The position numbers and the translations under genes were made by a program. DNA of 64,000 bases. Origin: Callaeas wilsoni (taxonomy: Eukaryota > Chordata > Aves > Passeriformes > Callaeidae). The DNA is taken from contig VWPU01002907.1 in the NCBI GenBank assembly GCA_013398955.1, forward strand, positions 124,001-188,000. Direction: 5' to 3'. Shown here piece by piece: positions 48,015-60,200 of the stretch. Numbering within the stretch: position 1 is the first letter of the stretch; every line of letters starts with the position of its first letter. The notes beneath the pieces are model-generated. The model did not search any database and was not told the DNA's origin. It saw only the letters and a program-made list of their open reading frames with translations.

Positions 48015-49873
48015 GTAAACCTCACTCTCATGGAGCTCCAGCTCTCACACACATCTCCATGCACTCAGGTCCCTGTGATGCCCAGAGCCGGGATGAGGCC
48101 ATTATTGGGTCCTCTGTGGAATAAGCCTCTGCCCTGCAATCTCTGAGGACTTTTTTCTGCAAGCACACATAACAAACCCTCCTGTTTCACTCCTCTACCC
48201 ACGTTTTTGGCATCTGATCAGATCTCCAAAAAGGTCGAGTTCTTCAAAATCTGGTTTCCAGCAATTTGTCTGTTTTATTTGAATCTTTACAGATCAAATT
48301 TCCAACTAATCAGGAATTCCTGGGCCTGGCAAGGGAAATTAAGAATTGTCCATCGCTCTTCCCTGCACCACTGACCAGAACAATGTTAGAGACTAAGGAA
48401 ACCAGATCCCGTTTCCTTGGCAGAGCCCCAGGATCTCGCTCAGGGTTCGCTCTGTATCTCACTGCTGGGAGTTTGCTACCTTGCCTTTGGAACAGGGCTC
48501 TGATTCCTGTCCCTGCACAGCCAGCCCTTCCAAACAGGCCAACAATTTTGTTCCATGGAAAGAAAGAGCAGCCCGTCCCACAACAATGCAGTTTATTGCT
48601 TCTTTCTAGTTAAACTATTTGCCATGTGTCTCTACTTCTGCTTATCTCTGAATGTTGGACCAAAAATCTCTTCCTTAAGGACAGTCAAGGTTTCTGTATT
48701 CTCTTGCACTGCTGGCTGTGCCCAGGAGCTCTTGAACCAAACCAGCTCTTTCCACCCCAAATGTGTCTCTGGACATTTAACCAGATGTGTCTGGGCTCTT
48801 TAACCAGATGAGATCTTGTTGAGCTCTCCCGACACAGGTGCAAGAGGAAAATGGTTCAGTTCAAGGCTGCTTGGCTGCAATGTTGCTCTCAGTATAAAAG
48901 TGGCCTTTATCATTGTCTCCGTATAATTTTGAGTGATAGTACTGAATAATACAAAATATTTACAGTTTTTTATTCATCTTGATAAAAGAAAAGCAGCTCC
49001 AAATTTCCTTCTTACACTTCTATGATTGTATTTCTGGTCTGCATTCCAGTTGGTTGATCTTGCCAAATACTGACATTCTGTCATCTGCCAGATTTTTTCA
49101 TAAATTTCGACTACTGGTTTCACCAGGGGAGCTTTAAGTGGGTATTGGGAAAAATTTCTTCACTAGAAGGGAGGCCAGGCATTAGAATAGGAAGTGGTGG
49201 AGTCGCTATCCCCAGAAGTGGCACTTGGGGACATGGTTTAGTGGTGGGCTTGTCAGTGCTGGCTTGGTGTTTGGATTCATTCATCTTAAACGTCTTTTCC
49301 AACCCAAATGATTCTCTGATTCTATGATGCTGTAATTGTCAGAGCAGTGATTTGACAGGATACCCACTGTTCAGGCCATAGATCCTTTACAGGGCACAGT
49401 GACACAGTTTCATGGAGTGTTTATTGGAGCCCTGGGCTGATTTCGATTTGGCAGCAAGAGCTGAGCGGCTGCTCCAGACAAACCCATCCTATTAAAACTC
49501 TTTCAGCATCCCAAGCTCAAGGCTTCTGGATGAGGCAAGGGAGACTTTCAAATCTTGTCTGCCTGCCTCATTCACGTGGGAGGTTCAGGCCTTACTGCAG
49601 GGGAAGCAAAGGGGTTCGGGTTACTCTGTGTAATGGGGGAGTTCCTTCTCCTTCAGCCAAGAGATTTTAAAGAAAAGAAACCTGGGTTTGCTCCTGTTTT
49701 AAATGTCAAGTGTATCATGACTCATCCTCATTCATCCTTTTTTTTGCAGGCTCTCTTCCTCTCAGACTCCTGAAATATTAATTATGTGGTGGGGTTTTCC
49801 CTTGCAAGAGCCTCGTACAGTGACCCATGTGTTGTGTGGGTATGAAAACCTCCCACCCTCCTCTCTTCCACAG
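48015..49873 (+). other. COL27A1: Intron 24 (1859 bp)
   Basis: The intron contains the best-preserved CR1 fragment of the window (49117-49329). Otherwise no feature was recognised. Confidence 0.8.
49117..49329 (+). mobile_element. CR1 LINE 3' end, sense orientation
   Basis: The sequence follows the avian CR1 3' region closely: caccaggggagctttaa, tattgggaaaaatttcttcac, gaagtggtggagtc, cacttggggacatggtttag, tggtgggcttg-cagtgctgg, cttaaacgtcttttccaacc and a final gattctctgattctatgat tail. Two internal gaps (about 13 and 20 bp against the recalled consensus) remove the caggctgccc and ggtgtt phrases. The copy is 5'-truncated with no coding capacity. It is the strongest single clue that the DNA is avian. 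Confidence 0.93.
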
Positions 49874-49981
49874 GGAGACAAAGGAGAGCAAGGCCTGGAA
49901 GGAGAGAAAGGAGAAAAAGGCAATGAAGGACTGAAGGGAAAAGAAGGACCTCCTGGATATCCCGGCATCCCAGGTGTCCGA
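49874..49981 (+). CDS. COL27A1: COL27A1 exon E25 (108 bp, triple helix, charged)
   Basis: The exon encodes twelve triplets (residues 415-450), starting [16 protein letters not shown] and ending [12 protein letters not shown]. The acceptor is ccacAG and the donor gtgagt after CGA. Twelve of the sixteen non-glycine residues in the first eight triplets are charged, with EKGEKG and KGKEG runs. Lys-Gly-Glu pairs are known to form stabilising inter-chain salt bridges in triple helices. Human has the same 36-residue exon with a less lysine-rich start (GDRGDPGPDGEHGEKG). The 108-bp size is the classic doubled 54-bp collagen exon. Confidence 0.95.
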
Positions 49982-52900
49982 GTGAGTCTGTGAAACCAGC
50001 CCTTGGTGACCCGTGGGTTCCCTGTAGTGACGAGTATGTGAACCAGGACACTGCTTAGGGCAGGAGGTCACCTGAGATGTAACTTGTCGTAAATATTATG
50101 GTAAAGTGCGTTGTTTTCATGAAAAACTTATGTCCAGGAGATGGTTTGGTCTTTCAACTAGGATTCGCACTTGAGAATGTGAATCTGATCTGTCACAGGC
50201 TTCGAGAAATGGTGCTTCCCTCCCACATCTGTAAGAGGGACCCCACAGGGTGTTAGAGGGGGAGGCCCAGAGGACTGAGGGTGATTTTTCTCTGGTTGCC
50301 ACAGCTGGCTTGGGCCTGGAGCTTGGAATGGCCACCTTGTGCGTTCTCTGATGGTTACTCGCTTGCTTCTGGTCTTCCCTTCTAAGATTTCCCCATTAAA
50401 TGTAGAAAACAACTAAAAGAAATCAGCAGGATATGACTCCTGAATCCTCAGTGAATATCCTGGGCATGTCTGGTTCGCTTGGAGGTCTGATCTTGGTGCT
50501 GTAGAAAGAAAAGGTTTGATTCTGGCTCTGAGATGAGAGGAAGCAGGGTGATGTCAGATGGAGGATGGCTCTGCCCAGTGCCCCAGCGGGCTGCTCTGCA
50601 AGTCAGACCTTTCTGCTCGAAACGTGGAGTTTATCAGGTTGATGACATGGTTTATTCATTGTGATTGTTGTCTTGGATCAGAGTTAGCAGCAGTGAGGGC
50701 TTGCAAGGCTCGCTCGACAGATCGGTGGGATGCACGTGCTCCCCTGGGGCATGTCTTACCCCTCATGTGGCTGGGAAACACACCAGCTCCAGCCCCACAC
50801 TTCTGTGGAAAAGGAACAAGAAGCCCAAGTTTAAAGGCAGCTCTGAAATCCCAGCCCGGGCTGGGCGGGAAGCAGCAGGGCCAGCAGGTACCGCCGAGCC
50901 CTGGGTGAATGCTCCATGGTGAAACGTTGATTTTCCTTTTGGTGATGTTGTGGCTGGCTAAAAGGAGGGCAGGGAGAAGGGTGTGAGGGGATGGAAGCAG
51001 CAAAAGAGATGGATTTATGTTATTTTTGGACTGAGGCTGGGACCTGAGCACTGACTCGACTAGAAAGTGGAAACATTGGCTTAATACTGTAGTGCAGCAC
51101 CATAAATGTGCAGAATAAGCCTGTAGTCCTGCCTCAGATAAGGCCAACCTTGGCCGCAGGCCCCTGTACCCAACAGGGAGCCCTTTCAGGATTGGGATCA
51201 TACCACAGGCAAGGGTGGTCCCCAGCAGCCCAGCTCCTTCCCAGCTGCAGGCTGGCACAGCTGGACAGTCGCCCTCCATGTGCTGTACTTCTGGCTGGTT
51301 CATATGTTTATATTGTGTATGTTTTAAGAACCAATAAAAATACTAAAATCATGCAAAAGCCATATTAAGTTATAAAGTATAAAATACAGATTCTCTCAGA
51401 CTCTGTCCCTGCTGTTTGCCAGCATGTCCCTGGGAACATGATGCTGTTTTCTGTTTTATTTTTTTTAAAAAAGGAGTCAATAGAGCCAAGATTCCTGCTC
51501 ATAATCACTCCCTTTTGGTTTTGTTGTTTGGTTTTGGTTTTTTTTTACTGCAGAGTGCTATATTTCCATCTACTATTTTAATATACTTCTTTGTATTTCC
51601 TTATGCCTAAACTCAGGCAGACTTTCAGACCTGCATAGGCTCCAGATAGTGCTGCCTCCCCTGCCAGACACTGTTACCCAATACACAGGCTGGTGTTCCT
51701 GTGCTCACTGAGGCCATTTAAACATGGGAGTCCTCTGACAGAAGCACAAATAATTGTTCTCTTCCCCTTACTGAGAATTTCATTCTGCATCCCCATGGAG
51801 AGTACAAATATCAGTGGGATCTTCCTTAGGTTTCTGTCAAGGTAAGGTTTACAGCTCAGAGGTGCAAACTGCTAGAGATAACTGCAAGCCCCTCCTTTCC
51901 AGCTGAGGGTTGGAAGCTGGAATATCCAGCCAAGCCATCCTCTGGAGGACATGCTGCAAAAGCCACCACAGGCACAGCCCACCACAAACTGCGTGGTGCA
52001 CAGAAGGCTTTAAGGCTACTGGACAAAGAGAACAAAAAATCTTGTCTTGGGTAAGTCGTGAAGGTTGTTCACCCAAGGGCAGATGTCAAGGTGACAAGCT
52101 CCTGTCCAGGATTTGTATGGTGGCACAGAAATCGGTTGGGGAAGGTGTTGGAGGCGCTTGGATTGCAGGGAGAGGGAGCATGTTGGGTTTGGGTGCTGCA
52201 GATACTGAGCAGCACCCTGCTGTGAATGGTTTTAATACTTCTGATGTGGCAGTGTTATGCTGTCCAGTAATCAGTTTAGATGGTTTTAAGAACTTTAGCT
52301 ACTGCATCTTCATTTGGCCTCTCCTGGCATAATACCCCAAGTCCTTACATCTGTGCTTCACCACATTCCTGCCTGGATCCACTGATGTTCTCCTGGGCTT
52401 TTCCTCAGCTCCAGTATTTGTTGGGATATCCTGCTCAGCTACAAAGGGGACAGGGAAGATGTTGATGCTTTTGTGCCCTTAGTAGGAGAGATGCACACAC
52501 AAGGATCTGTGCAGTTACATGTGCCAACAAACTGAGCTCCATTTGGGGGTGTGAAGCTCATCTTCTGCTCCTGGAAGAGGTTGGTGTTAGTTTGAGGAAG
52601 CTGATGCCCGTCTGCAGTCGTGGACACAGACAAGGTTCTCCTAAACCTTGGCTTGTCCCTGTGTTACTCCAGAGGGGGGACCCACAGGGACGTGCCCTCC
52701 ATGGACAGCAACAGCCTCTGGAAAAACCCTTCTCATCACAAGGTTCTGCAGCCACACCACGTCTTGAAGGTTTGTCCTTAATGCCAAGGAAATGTTTAGT
52801 CTTAATCTTTATTTTGCTTATGTCTACAGGAATGTGACACTTCACTATCAAGTGTCCTTGTGACAGATGTAGGAAATGAGGTGCCAGATTGCTCTGAAAT

Positions 52901-55837
52901 GATCTGACTTCACTGCTGGTACATTGTCAGCCCATTTTGTGTATCCTGGCCTGGAGCAGAGGCTGGTGCTGGCAGAGCAGGTATAGGAGCTGGAGAATTT
53001 GGCAGGACCAGCTCATATCTAACGTGGCAACAGGCCAGCATGAGGGATGGTAGGAGATTAGAGGATCTGCAGTCCTGGAGCTCCCTGGAGATGGCAGATG
53101 AAGGGATGTACCCCAGAGGAACTCTGAAAGCTGGGGGAAGCACAGAGGGTCTGTGCTGCCCTTTTGGGTCATGCAGAAGAGAGACGCTCACCTGGCCGTC
53201 GATGGGATCAGCAGAGGCACATCTGGCTTTCCTGAGCAAGGCTTCGTTTTCCAGAGAGTCATCCTGATGCTGATACCACATGACTGCCTGAGCACAACCG
53301 AACTTCCCTCTGTGCTCAGGAAACGTTTTTCAGAGATCGTTGGCTTTAACTTGGCTCAGCCATTTCCAGCATTAACATATCTAAAAACCGGTTTCCACTG
53401 TGGTTTTGAACCTCAAACAAAAAGCAGCAGGGAGGCCCCAGTCAAGTCTCCAGGGGTAGTTTGTACGTGTTTCAACACCAGTGGATTTCAGCAAACAAAC
53501 CTGGCAGCTGAGATGGTCCATGAGCTTCACAGCTGTGGCTGGCAGCGCTTGAGGCAGCTGGAGCTGAGATAAGTGAGTATCCTCTATCTTTTGGTCACTT
53601 TGTCCAAGTTCACACTGCTCCATTCAGCCCCAGTTCCTGCTCAGTGGAGGAATGGGCCAGTTGTGCCCCTGGCCATAAGAGAGAAATCAGAGGACAAGTG
53701 CAAGGCCCAGCTGAAATTTCCAGAGATGTGCACCTTTCCTGAGCTGCTCGCCCACATATTGTCTCCTCCCAGTGGTTTCTGTCTTCTAACACAAACTTGT
53801 TGCCTTCTCTTCTGAACACGGCCATTTGCCCTCTGGTTGGAACAACAAAGGGCTGAAAATCCCTTCCCCTTGCAGAGCACCAGGGACTGTTTGGGCATCT
53901 GCATTCAGAGACACTGGCTGGAAATCCAGAATTCTTGTATGGGCAAGGCAGAACAAGGATATTCTCCTCAGTGTGTGGGGACACTGGCAAGTACAACAGC
54001 CTGGTGAACTCTGGCAAGGCAGCCAGCAGCAGCGCAAGTGCCATGGCGTGGTTTGCCAAAATAAAAAGATCATTTATCTGCTGGTCTGTAAGGATGCGAG
54101 GAAATAGTGCCACAGAGCCTGAAACACCCAGAGAACATCCCTGGAGAGTAACCTGCATCCACAAGGGATCTGGCTGCCCATCAGAGCTGCTCCTTGCATC
54201 AGAGGATGGTAAAAGCCAGAGGCTGAAGTCACTGGTGTGCCACCAACAACTTGGTCACAGGCGAGTGGGCCCTGAGAGCAACCTCTTCCCCCAAAAAATG
54301 CTTCCCTCTGCTGCTTCTCCTCTGCAGTGATGGAAAATGCGGCATTTCGGCCATTCCCTGGGAGGATGACAGATCCAGCGGTGGCTGAGGAAGGCCCAGG
54401 CTGGTTGGGGGGAGGTGATGGGTTTCTAGCTGCGCTCTGTGGCTCTGCGCTGTGGTTTTTGTAATGTGCTGGTTGCCATACACGGCAGACATCTGATAGC
54501 AAGGGGTTTACAGTTCCAGGAAAGCAATTGGAGAGCCTGGAAGTACTGAAATACAACATGCTCTGAAACAAGAAAATCCCTCATTGTTCAGCAAAACTGG
54601 GAGTCAAGTTCTTTCCACTTCAATTTTAACCTGAAATCCTATCTGCAGTGTCATTCGAGCCTTGTCAGGACTCAGAAAGCTTTGAGCCAGACACTCCAGT
54701 GGTCTAAATTGCCATAAACAATTACATCAGAGAAGATCTTGCTGCATTTGCCAGCCCCGCTGTGGCATGCAGATGTGCACCATCAGCCCAGAAGAGCTTG
54801 AAGGGCTGTAAATCCTTTTGCTCTGGTGCAACAACATCCAAAGTCCTTTCATTTGCTCTTCAGGAGCGCAGAGTGACAGAGCTGGGCTGGGGTGGAGAGC
54901 TGAGAAGGTTTTTTAAGGGAACTCACAGGATCAAGCTACTCTCCAGCCCAGTACAGAGCATGGAGTGAACTCGTGGCTCTTGGCTCCAGTGCCGTGGTCG
55001 CTCCCCAGAGCAGCAGCACCACCACACACAGCTCTGGATGGTGTCCTGAGGATCCTTCCCATCACATTTTTATCCCTCTCTCATCTACAGGCTACAATCC
55101 TGAAGTGGAAGGAGGACTTGCTGGCCAGGATGGACCTTCTGCCCTGAGCTAGCAGAGCTGCTCCAGCAACGGCATGCTGAGATGGGGCTGCTGTCTGCGC
55201 TCTGCAGTGCCAGGGCAGAGCAGGAGCTCCTTCTCATCCGACACATTGCTCTTGTACAAAGTTGTCCAAACATCACTTACAGCAGAATTTGTCCCAGAGT
55301 GGTTTTTGCTCTTTGTTCTTTTCTGTTTCCTGCCACTGAAAACATGATTCAAAGGTTTTCTGCAACAAAGCGCCTCGCTCTGCTGTCGCTGAATCCAGCC
55401 ATTCACTGCATACACATGAGCTCAGCCACAGCTGGCAGCACCACATCCATGGCATTCAGCTCCCTGAAAACACTGAGGTTGCCGAAGGACAATCCTGGAG
55501 TCACCACTGGTTTTAATCTCTGCTCTTCATGCAGAAATTTATGCTTTTTTTGATAATGTACTGAGCTGTCGTTTCCGGGAAAAGCTGGTTTTTGTGCCCT
55601 GGACCATGGGCTGTCTGTGGAGTAATTACTTGAAAGAAGTTTCTTAAGCTCCCCCAGCTAGAGGGTGTGGGGTTGCCCTCTGACTGAGGAAGGAATGGAG
55701 AATACCAGGCTCGGTGTGCAGAGGAGGGCAGTGTGTCAGTGCTAACAGCGAGATCCTCACACCCTTAACCTTAGGAAATGAGCAGTGTTACTCCAAATCC
55801 TGCCCTTGAGTAATGTGTTAGGAGTAGACGCACAAGA

Positions 55838-55925
55838 TAGTAAAGTGGCTTGCCAAGCGTCATGCAGGAGGTCAGTCAGTGGCAGAGGAGGGGACCAGGA
55901 AATCACAACAGGCCATACCCCTGCC
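55838..55925 (+). mobile_element. MIR-like SINE fragment, sense
   Basis: The segment reads taaagtggcttgccaagcgt, then catgcaggaggtcagtcagtggcagag. This follows the MIR core region (gtgacttgcccaaggtcacacag...agtggcagagc) with several changes. The head and tail are not clear. The limits are approximate. Confidence 0.6.
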
Positions 55926-57073
55926 CTGCAGCCTGTCCTTTCCAGCAGCTGCTTTATCAGCGGGGCCAGTTCCTATACTGGAGCCCAGTTTCCAGAGCTG
56001 AAGGTGTTTGCACTTGGCCATGGTGTGTCCTTGAGTTACGGCCCTGGAGTATCATTACTCGTGCAGACCAACACCCAGAAAAGCCATAAGCAGGTATTTG
56101 TCTTGCATCAAAAATCTAAGGTGAATAAAGTTGCTCAGAAATGCAGTGAAATGTGCTGAAAACCTCTGCTTTGAAGAGTATGAGACCAAGAGTCAGGGCG
56201 ATGCCTCTCTCTGGAGCTGCAGGCCTGGGTCTCTCTGCTTCCCCTTCCAGAACCAACGTGGTCACCCCTGGGCACCATAGCTGCAATCAGCTTCTCCTCT
56301 TGCTTTGATAATCAGTGCTGGTGGCCCCAGGGTCAGCCTTTTCTGAACATCCCACTTCATGGAGAGGTACACTCTGGATTTTGTTGTTTGGCTGTTATTA
56401 TTGTGTGAGACTTTTTCCCCCTTTTTTGCGATTCTGCTCTCTGTCCACCTCATCCATTGAAACCTTTGGAGTGGACCAGGGTTGCCTGTGAGCCCTGTGC
56501 ATCCTACAGGGAATCACAGAGCTTTCCCAATCCCAAGGGAACTGCTGCTTGCAGCAACTGAGGCTGCTCTCCAGCAGCTGAGGGGCCGTTTGGCCCTCGC
56601 AGGCTCTGCTCCTGGGGAAGGCAGGCTCATCCCAGCTGGTCTTCGTTTAGAGTTAATAGGAGTCAAAATGAGCCAGAATTTGAAATAAATCCCATTGACT
56701 TGGCACGGTTTCTTTCCTGACTCAGACGAAGGAGACGCACTTTTTGGGCAGTTGCTCCAAGATTCCCCTCCTTATTGCAAGAGAGGATTTCATTCCCCTC
56801 CTCTTCCACAACCCCAGGGCATCTGTGTCCTTCAAAAGGAGGATATTAACCCTTAGTGTTTGGGGGGGGTGTCGATCAGAGTTGTGCTGCCCAGGTGCTC
56901 TCTCTGTTCTTTTCTTTCCCATTGTCAGATTCTGATATTAATTTTTTTGAGCATTTTGGTTTCATTGTGTATGAAAGCTTCCCAGCTCAGTGGGGATGAG
57001 ACCTTGCACTTTTTCTACACTTCCCACTCATCCATCAAGCATTTTAGTGGCACCTTGTCTCCTGTGCTTTCTT

Positions 57074-57228
57074 AGAGATGAGGAAGTGGAGGCAAAGAGA
57101 GAGAGGGAAAACAAGGATTTTCCCAGAAACAACAAATTAGTGGCAATTCAGAGCTATCAGACTGAACCAGAGCAGCTCATAGCACACAGCACTGCTCTGT
57201 ACATGACTCTCTTTGCTGCCTTACACTG
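57074..57228 (+). mobile_element. MIR-like SINE fragment, sense, degraded
   Basis: The phrase agatgaggaagtggaggcaaagagag resembles the MIR phrase gatgaggaaactgaggcacagagag. It is followed at the expected spacing by ttttcccag, aattagtggcaattcagagc and a later actgctctg-like word. It is more diverged than the other copies. Confidence 0.5.
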
Positions 57229-60200
57229 TGACTGCTTAGGAAAATCAAGTTAAATAGACCTCCTCCTCCTCCACAAAACCAAAAGCAGCGAGTTTCAGAG
57301 CAACAGCTGCATGCAGATAAGAGTTTGCTCTAAAGCAGAGAGTTCAGGATACACAGTTTTGCGTTGGATTCCCATTCTAAGCTGAGGAGCTCAGCTGAAA
57401 GGAAAGTCACGGTGACTCTGGCTGTAGTCTTGCCGTCCCAGACCTTTTTATAGGATTCCCCCAATTTGCTGTTTCTTTGAGCGCAGCCAGCCAGCTCTAC
57501 CTGCACTCCCCACTCGGGTTTCCACAAGCAGGCCAAGAGCCCATTACTTCCCAGTGCTCCCAGTGAAACCCTCTGAACCTCACAGTACAATCAGGTCTTT
57601 CTTCTCGAGAACAGTTGAGTCTTTCTTCTTTCCCCATACTCATTCAGGAGCTGCTGCCCTGTCTCCTCCCCTTCCAGACTACTGCTAGGCAGAGTGATTA
57701 TGAAATGTGTTTCTTATAAATCCAAAACATTTATGTCTTCAAATGCCCGGCCTAAATAATCCCGCTAATTTCCTGAGTGCTTGTGAACTGTCCTCCATGG
57801 GGGGAGGCTTCTCTCGATCAAAGTTTATTAAGTAGAGGTTCTCATATGGAGACATTGCTGAGCAGTAGGAAATTATATGGGGCTTTTTCATTTCCCTTTA
57901 AATGAGCTCACTGGCTGGGCCTGGACAATATGGGCATGGTCATCCTATGGTTCATGCTTCCTACCTTTATTGCTGCTTTAGTTTTCCTGCCCTTTTTACA
58001 TCCAGCGCCACTTTTTTTTTTCCTGTCACCATGTCACTTTTTTTTCTTTACTCAGTAGCTGTACTCTGGTGGTTCTGTTTCTTCCTGCCTCATTTTTGGG
58101 AGGGAGGAGTGACCTCAGACCTTTACTCAGTGACACTCAAAAAAAAAAAAATAGTTTGAAAATATGCTGCTGCTCCACAGCAGTCCTGAGCAACCCTGAA
58201 GCAGCCTGAGGCAAGCTTTGGGAAGCGCTCCCACCAGTTCTGTGCCCTCGAGAGCTTCCTTCCTGTGCTGTGCTGCAAGGAAGGCGGGAACATATTTGCC
58301 CTCTGGAATGCCAAGAGCCAGACCAGGATGGTGAGTCACATCTCTGTTACCACTTCCCCAGACCCAGTGCCTGCAGCAAGAGCATCACTGGCTGTGGGGA
58401 AGTTTGGGTCAGGATTTTAGTCCTGTTTGTTGTTTGGCTCTGTTCAGGGCATATCTCTCTGCAGTTCATTCAACTTCCTTGTTTTGTTTTTCTGGATGTT
58501 GTTGTCGGAACATAGATTTCAACTGTTGATGTCTGGAGAATTTAAAGCTGAGCTGCTCATCTATTTGCTTCCTCTAAACGTTGCTGCTGTGCTGGGCAAT
58601 AGATCTGACTTTTCTGTCAAGGCCATCAGCAGCTGGAAGTCTCTTTTTCTTTTTCTTTAAAAATTAACCAATTTGCATTGGAAAATAAACCATTCTTCTT
58701 TCCCTTAGGGGAATATCTAAGGCTATAGTAAAAAATATCCTTGTAAATCTGTGTCCTTACTGAAGATGACAATGAAATTCTAAACATGCTAGACCTAAGA
58801 CTATAAATTTTTTTGCTTTCCTTGGATATTTTGGCATAGCTGAAGGCATGTGACTTAATAAAACTGCTGCTTTCCACTGTCCCTGGTCACAAATACCATC
58901 ATCATCTGGAGGTACTGATATGCTTCTCTAGTGAAGAATGCAGCATATAAAGAGAAATCACCATTTAAAAATAGTCCTGCTGACGGAAGAAGCTTGGAAA
59001 GAAGATGTGTTTTCTCAGCAAACCAGTAACCCAAAGCATACAGCAAAATGTGTACAAACCCCAGGAACAAAAGCATCGAGTGTTGGGTGCCTTGGCACAG
59101 TAACCCAACTGATGTGAGTCCAGCAAAGGGACCTTGGATTTAATTATTCTGATGTGCAGGCTTTTGTACATCTTCTGCCCTCACTCCTGTCTCTGTAAAG
59201 AGAGAAGAAATCTTAGGAGCCTTAGGAACTTCACACTGCAGTGGAAGAGGTACCAAAGGTGCTACATTCCTGATGCGCTTTGGGGAGAGCCTGGGTGAAG
59301 ATACTATCTCATTGAATTTTATTTTTATCCCTTTTTTTTTTTCCTTCCTGTTCTGGCCCTGATTTTTTTGTCTCTGGACAGATGAGTCAGAAGAGTGGAG
59401 AGAAAAAGGATGGGACTCTTTTTGAAGGCTACCAAAGTTGCTGCTGGGCTTGTTCTTCCCTGTGCAATGTGTGGAGAGTGGCAGTGCAGTGATTTCTGGG
59501 AACTGTGCAAACCCCTGCATATGTGCCCTGGGAACATCTGGGATTGCAACAGCCACCACATCTGGATCATCACAAGTAGAGATATCACATATCTGGGAAC
59601 CCCACACAAGTGCTGAACTGCCTCTAAATTCATCTGGGCAGAATTCCTGCGCAGTTGGAGGAAGAGTATCCAGGAAAATCAGACACATGGTAGGCTTCCC
59701 ACTCACCAGCAGAGCTTGCTGGCCAAAGTCCTAGAAAGCGTGCTGGGAGAGCACGGAAATATCCCTGACTGATAGAGCTTATTCCTCTCGAGGAGGTGAC
59801 TCAGTAAGTCAAAATCTGAGCCACGTCTCTGCCGGTGGTGTCGCCAGCATGGTTTGACCCATTTTTTTATACCAGCCAAGCTTTTAACCAGTGGATGAGA
59901 GTCAAGAACAGCAAGGGAGGCTTGGAACAAGCTCTCCATGGCTTCCTGTGAGTGACAGCTCTTCTCATTGTCACTGACAGGAGCTGGTGATGTTTTTCTC
60001 TTCAGCAGTGGAGAAAGAGCTGCATCCAGCTGGAGGACCCAGGAGAGCCTTCTGGAGCAGATGAACGCCCCTGCTCCATGAGGCCGATGCGTCATAAGGG
60101 GAAAATGGTACAAGGAGTTTATTGGAGCCCATATCTGTGTTCACATCCACCAGCAAGGGAAAAGAAAAGCTGAAGGAACCCTGAGAAGGTTTAAGAAGCT

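Noticed and set aside
50656..51303. 215-codon minus-strand open frame in intron 25
   Set aside because: Low-complexity, Pro/Ser/Leu-rich translation without family resemblance, overlapping open frames on the other strand as expected in GC-richer non-coding DNA.
55092..55151. Possible collagen-like exon after an AG in intron 25 (reads as GYNPEVEGGLAGQDGPSALS then stop)
   Set aside because: The Gly-X-Y register is not kept, a stop follows directly, there is no donor, and the known helix order leaves no gap between E25 and E26.
58139..58151. A13 run, considered as the tail of a processed pseudogene
   Set aside because: There is no polyadenylation signal upstream, no target-site duplication and no recognisable coding sequence before it.
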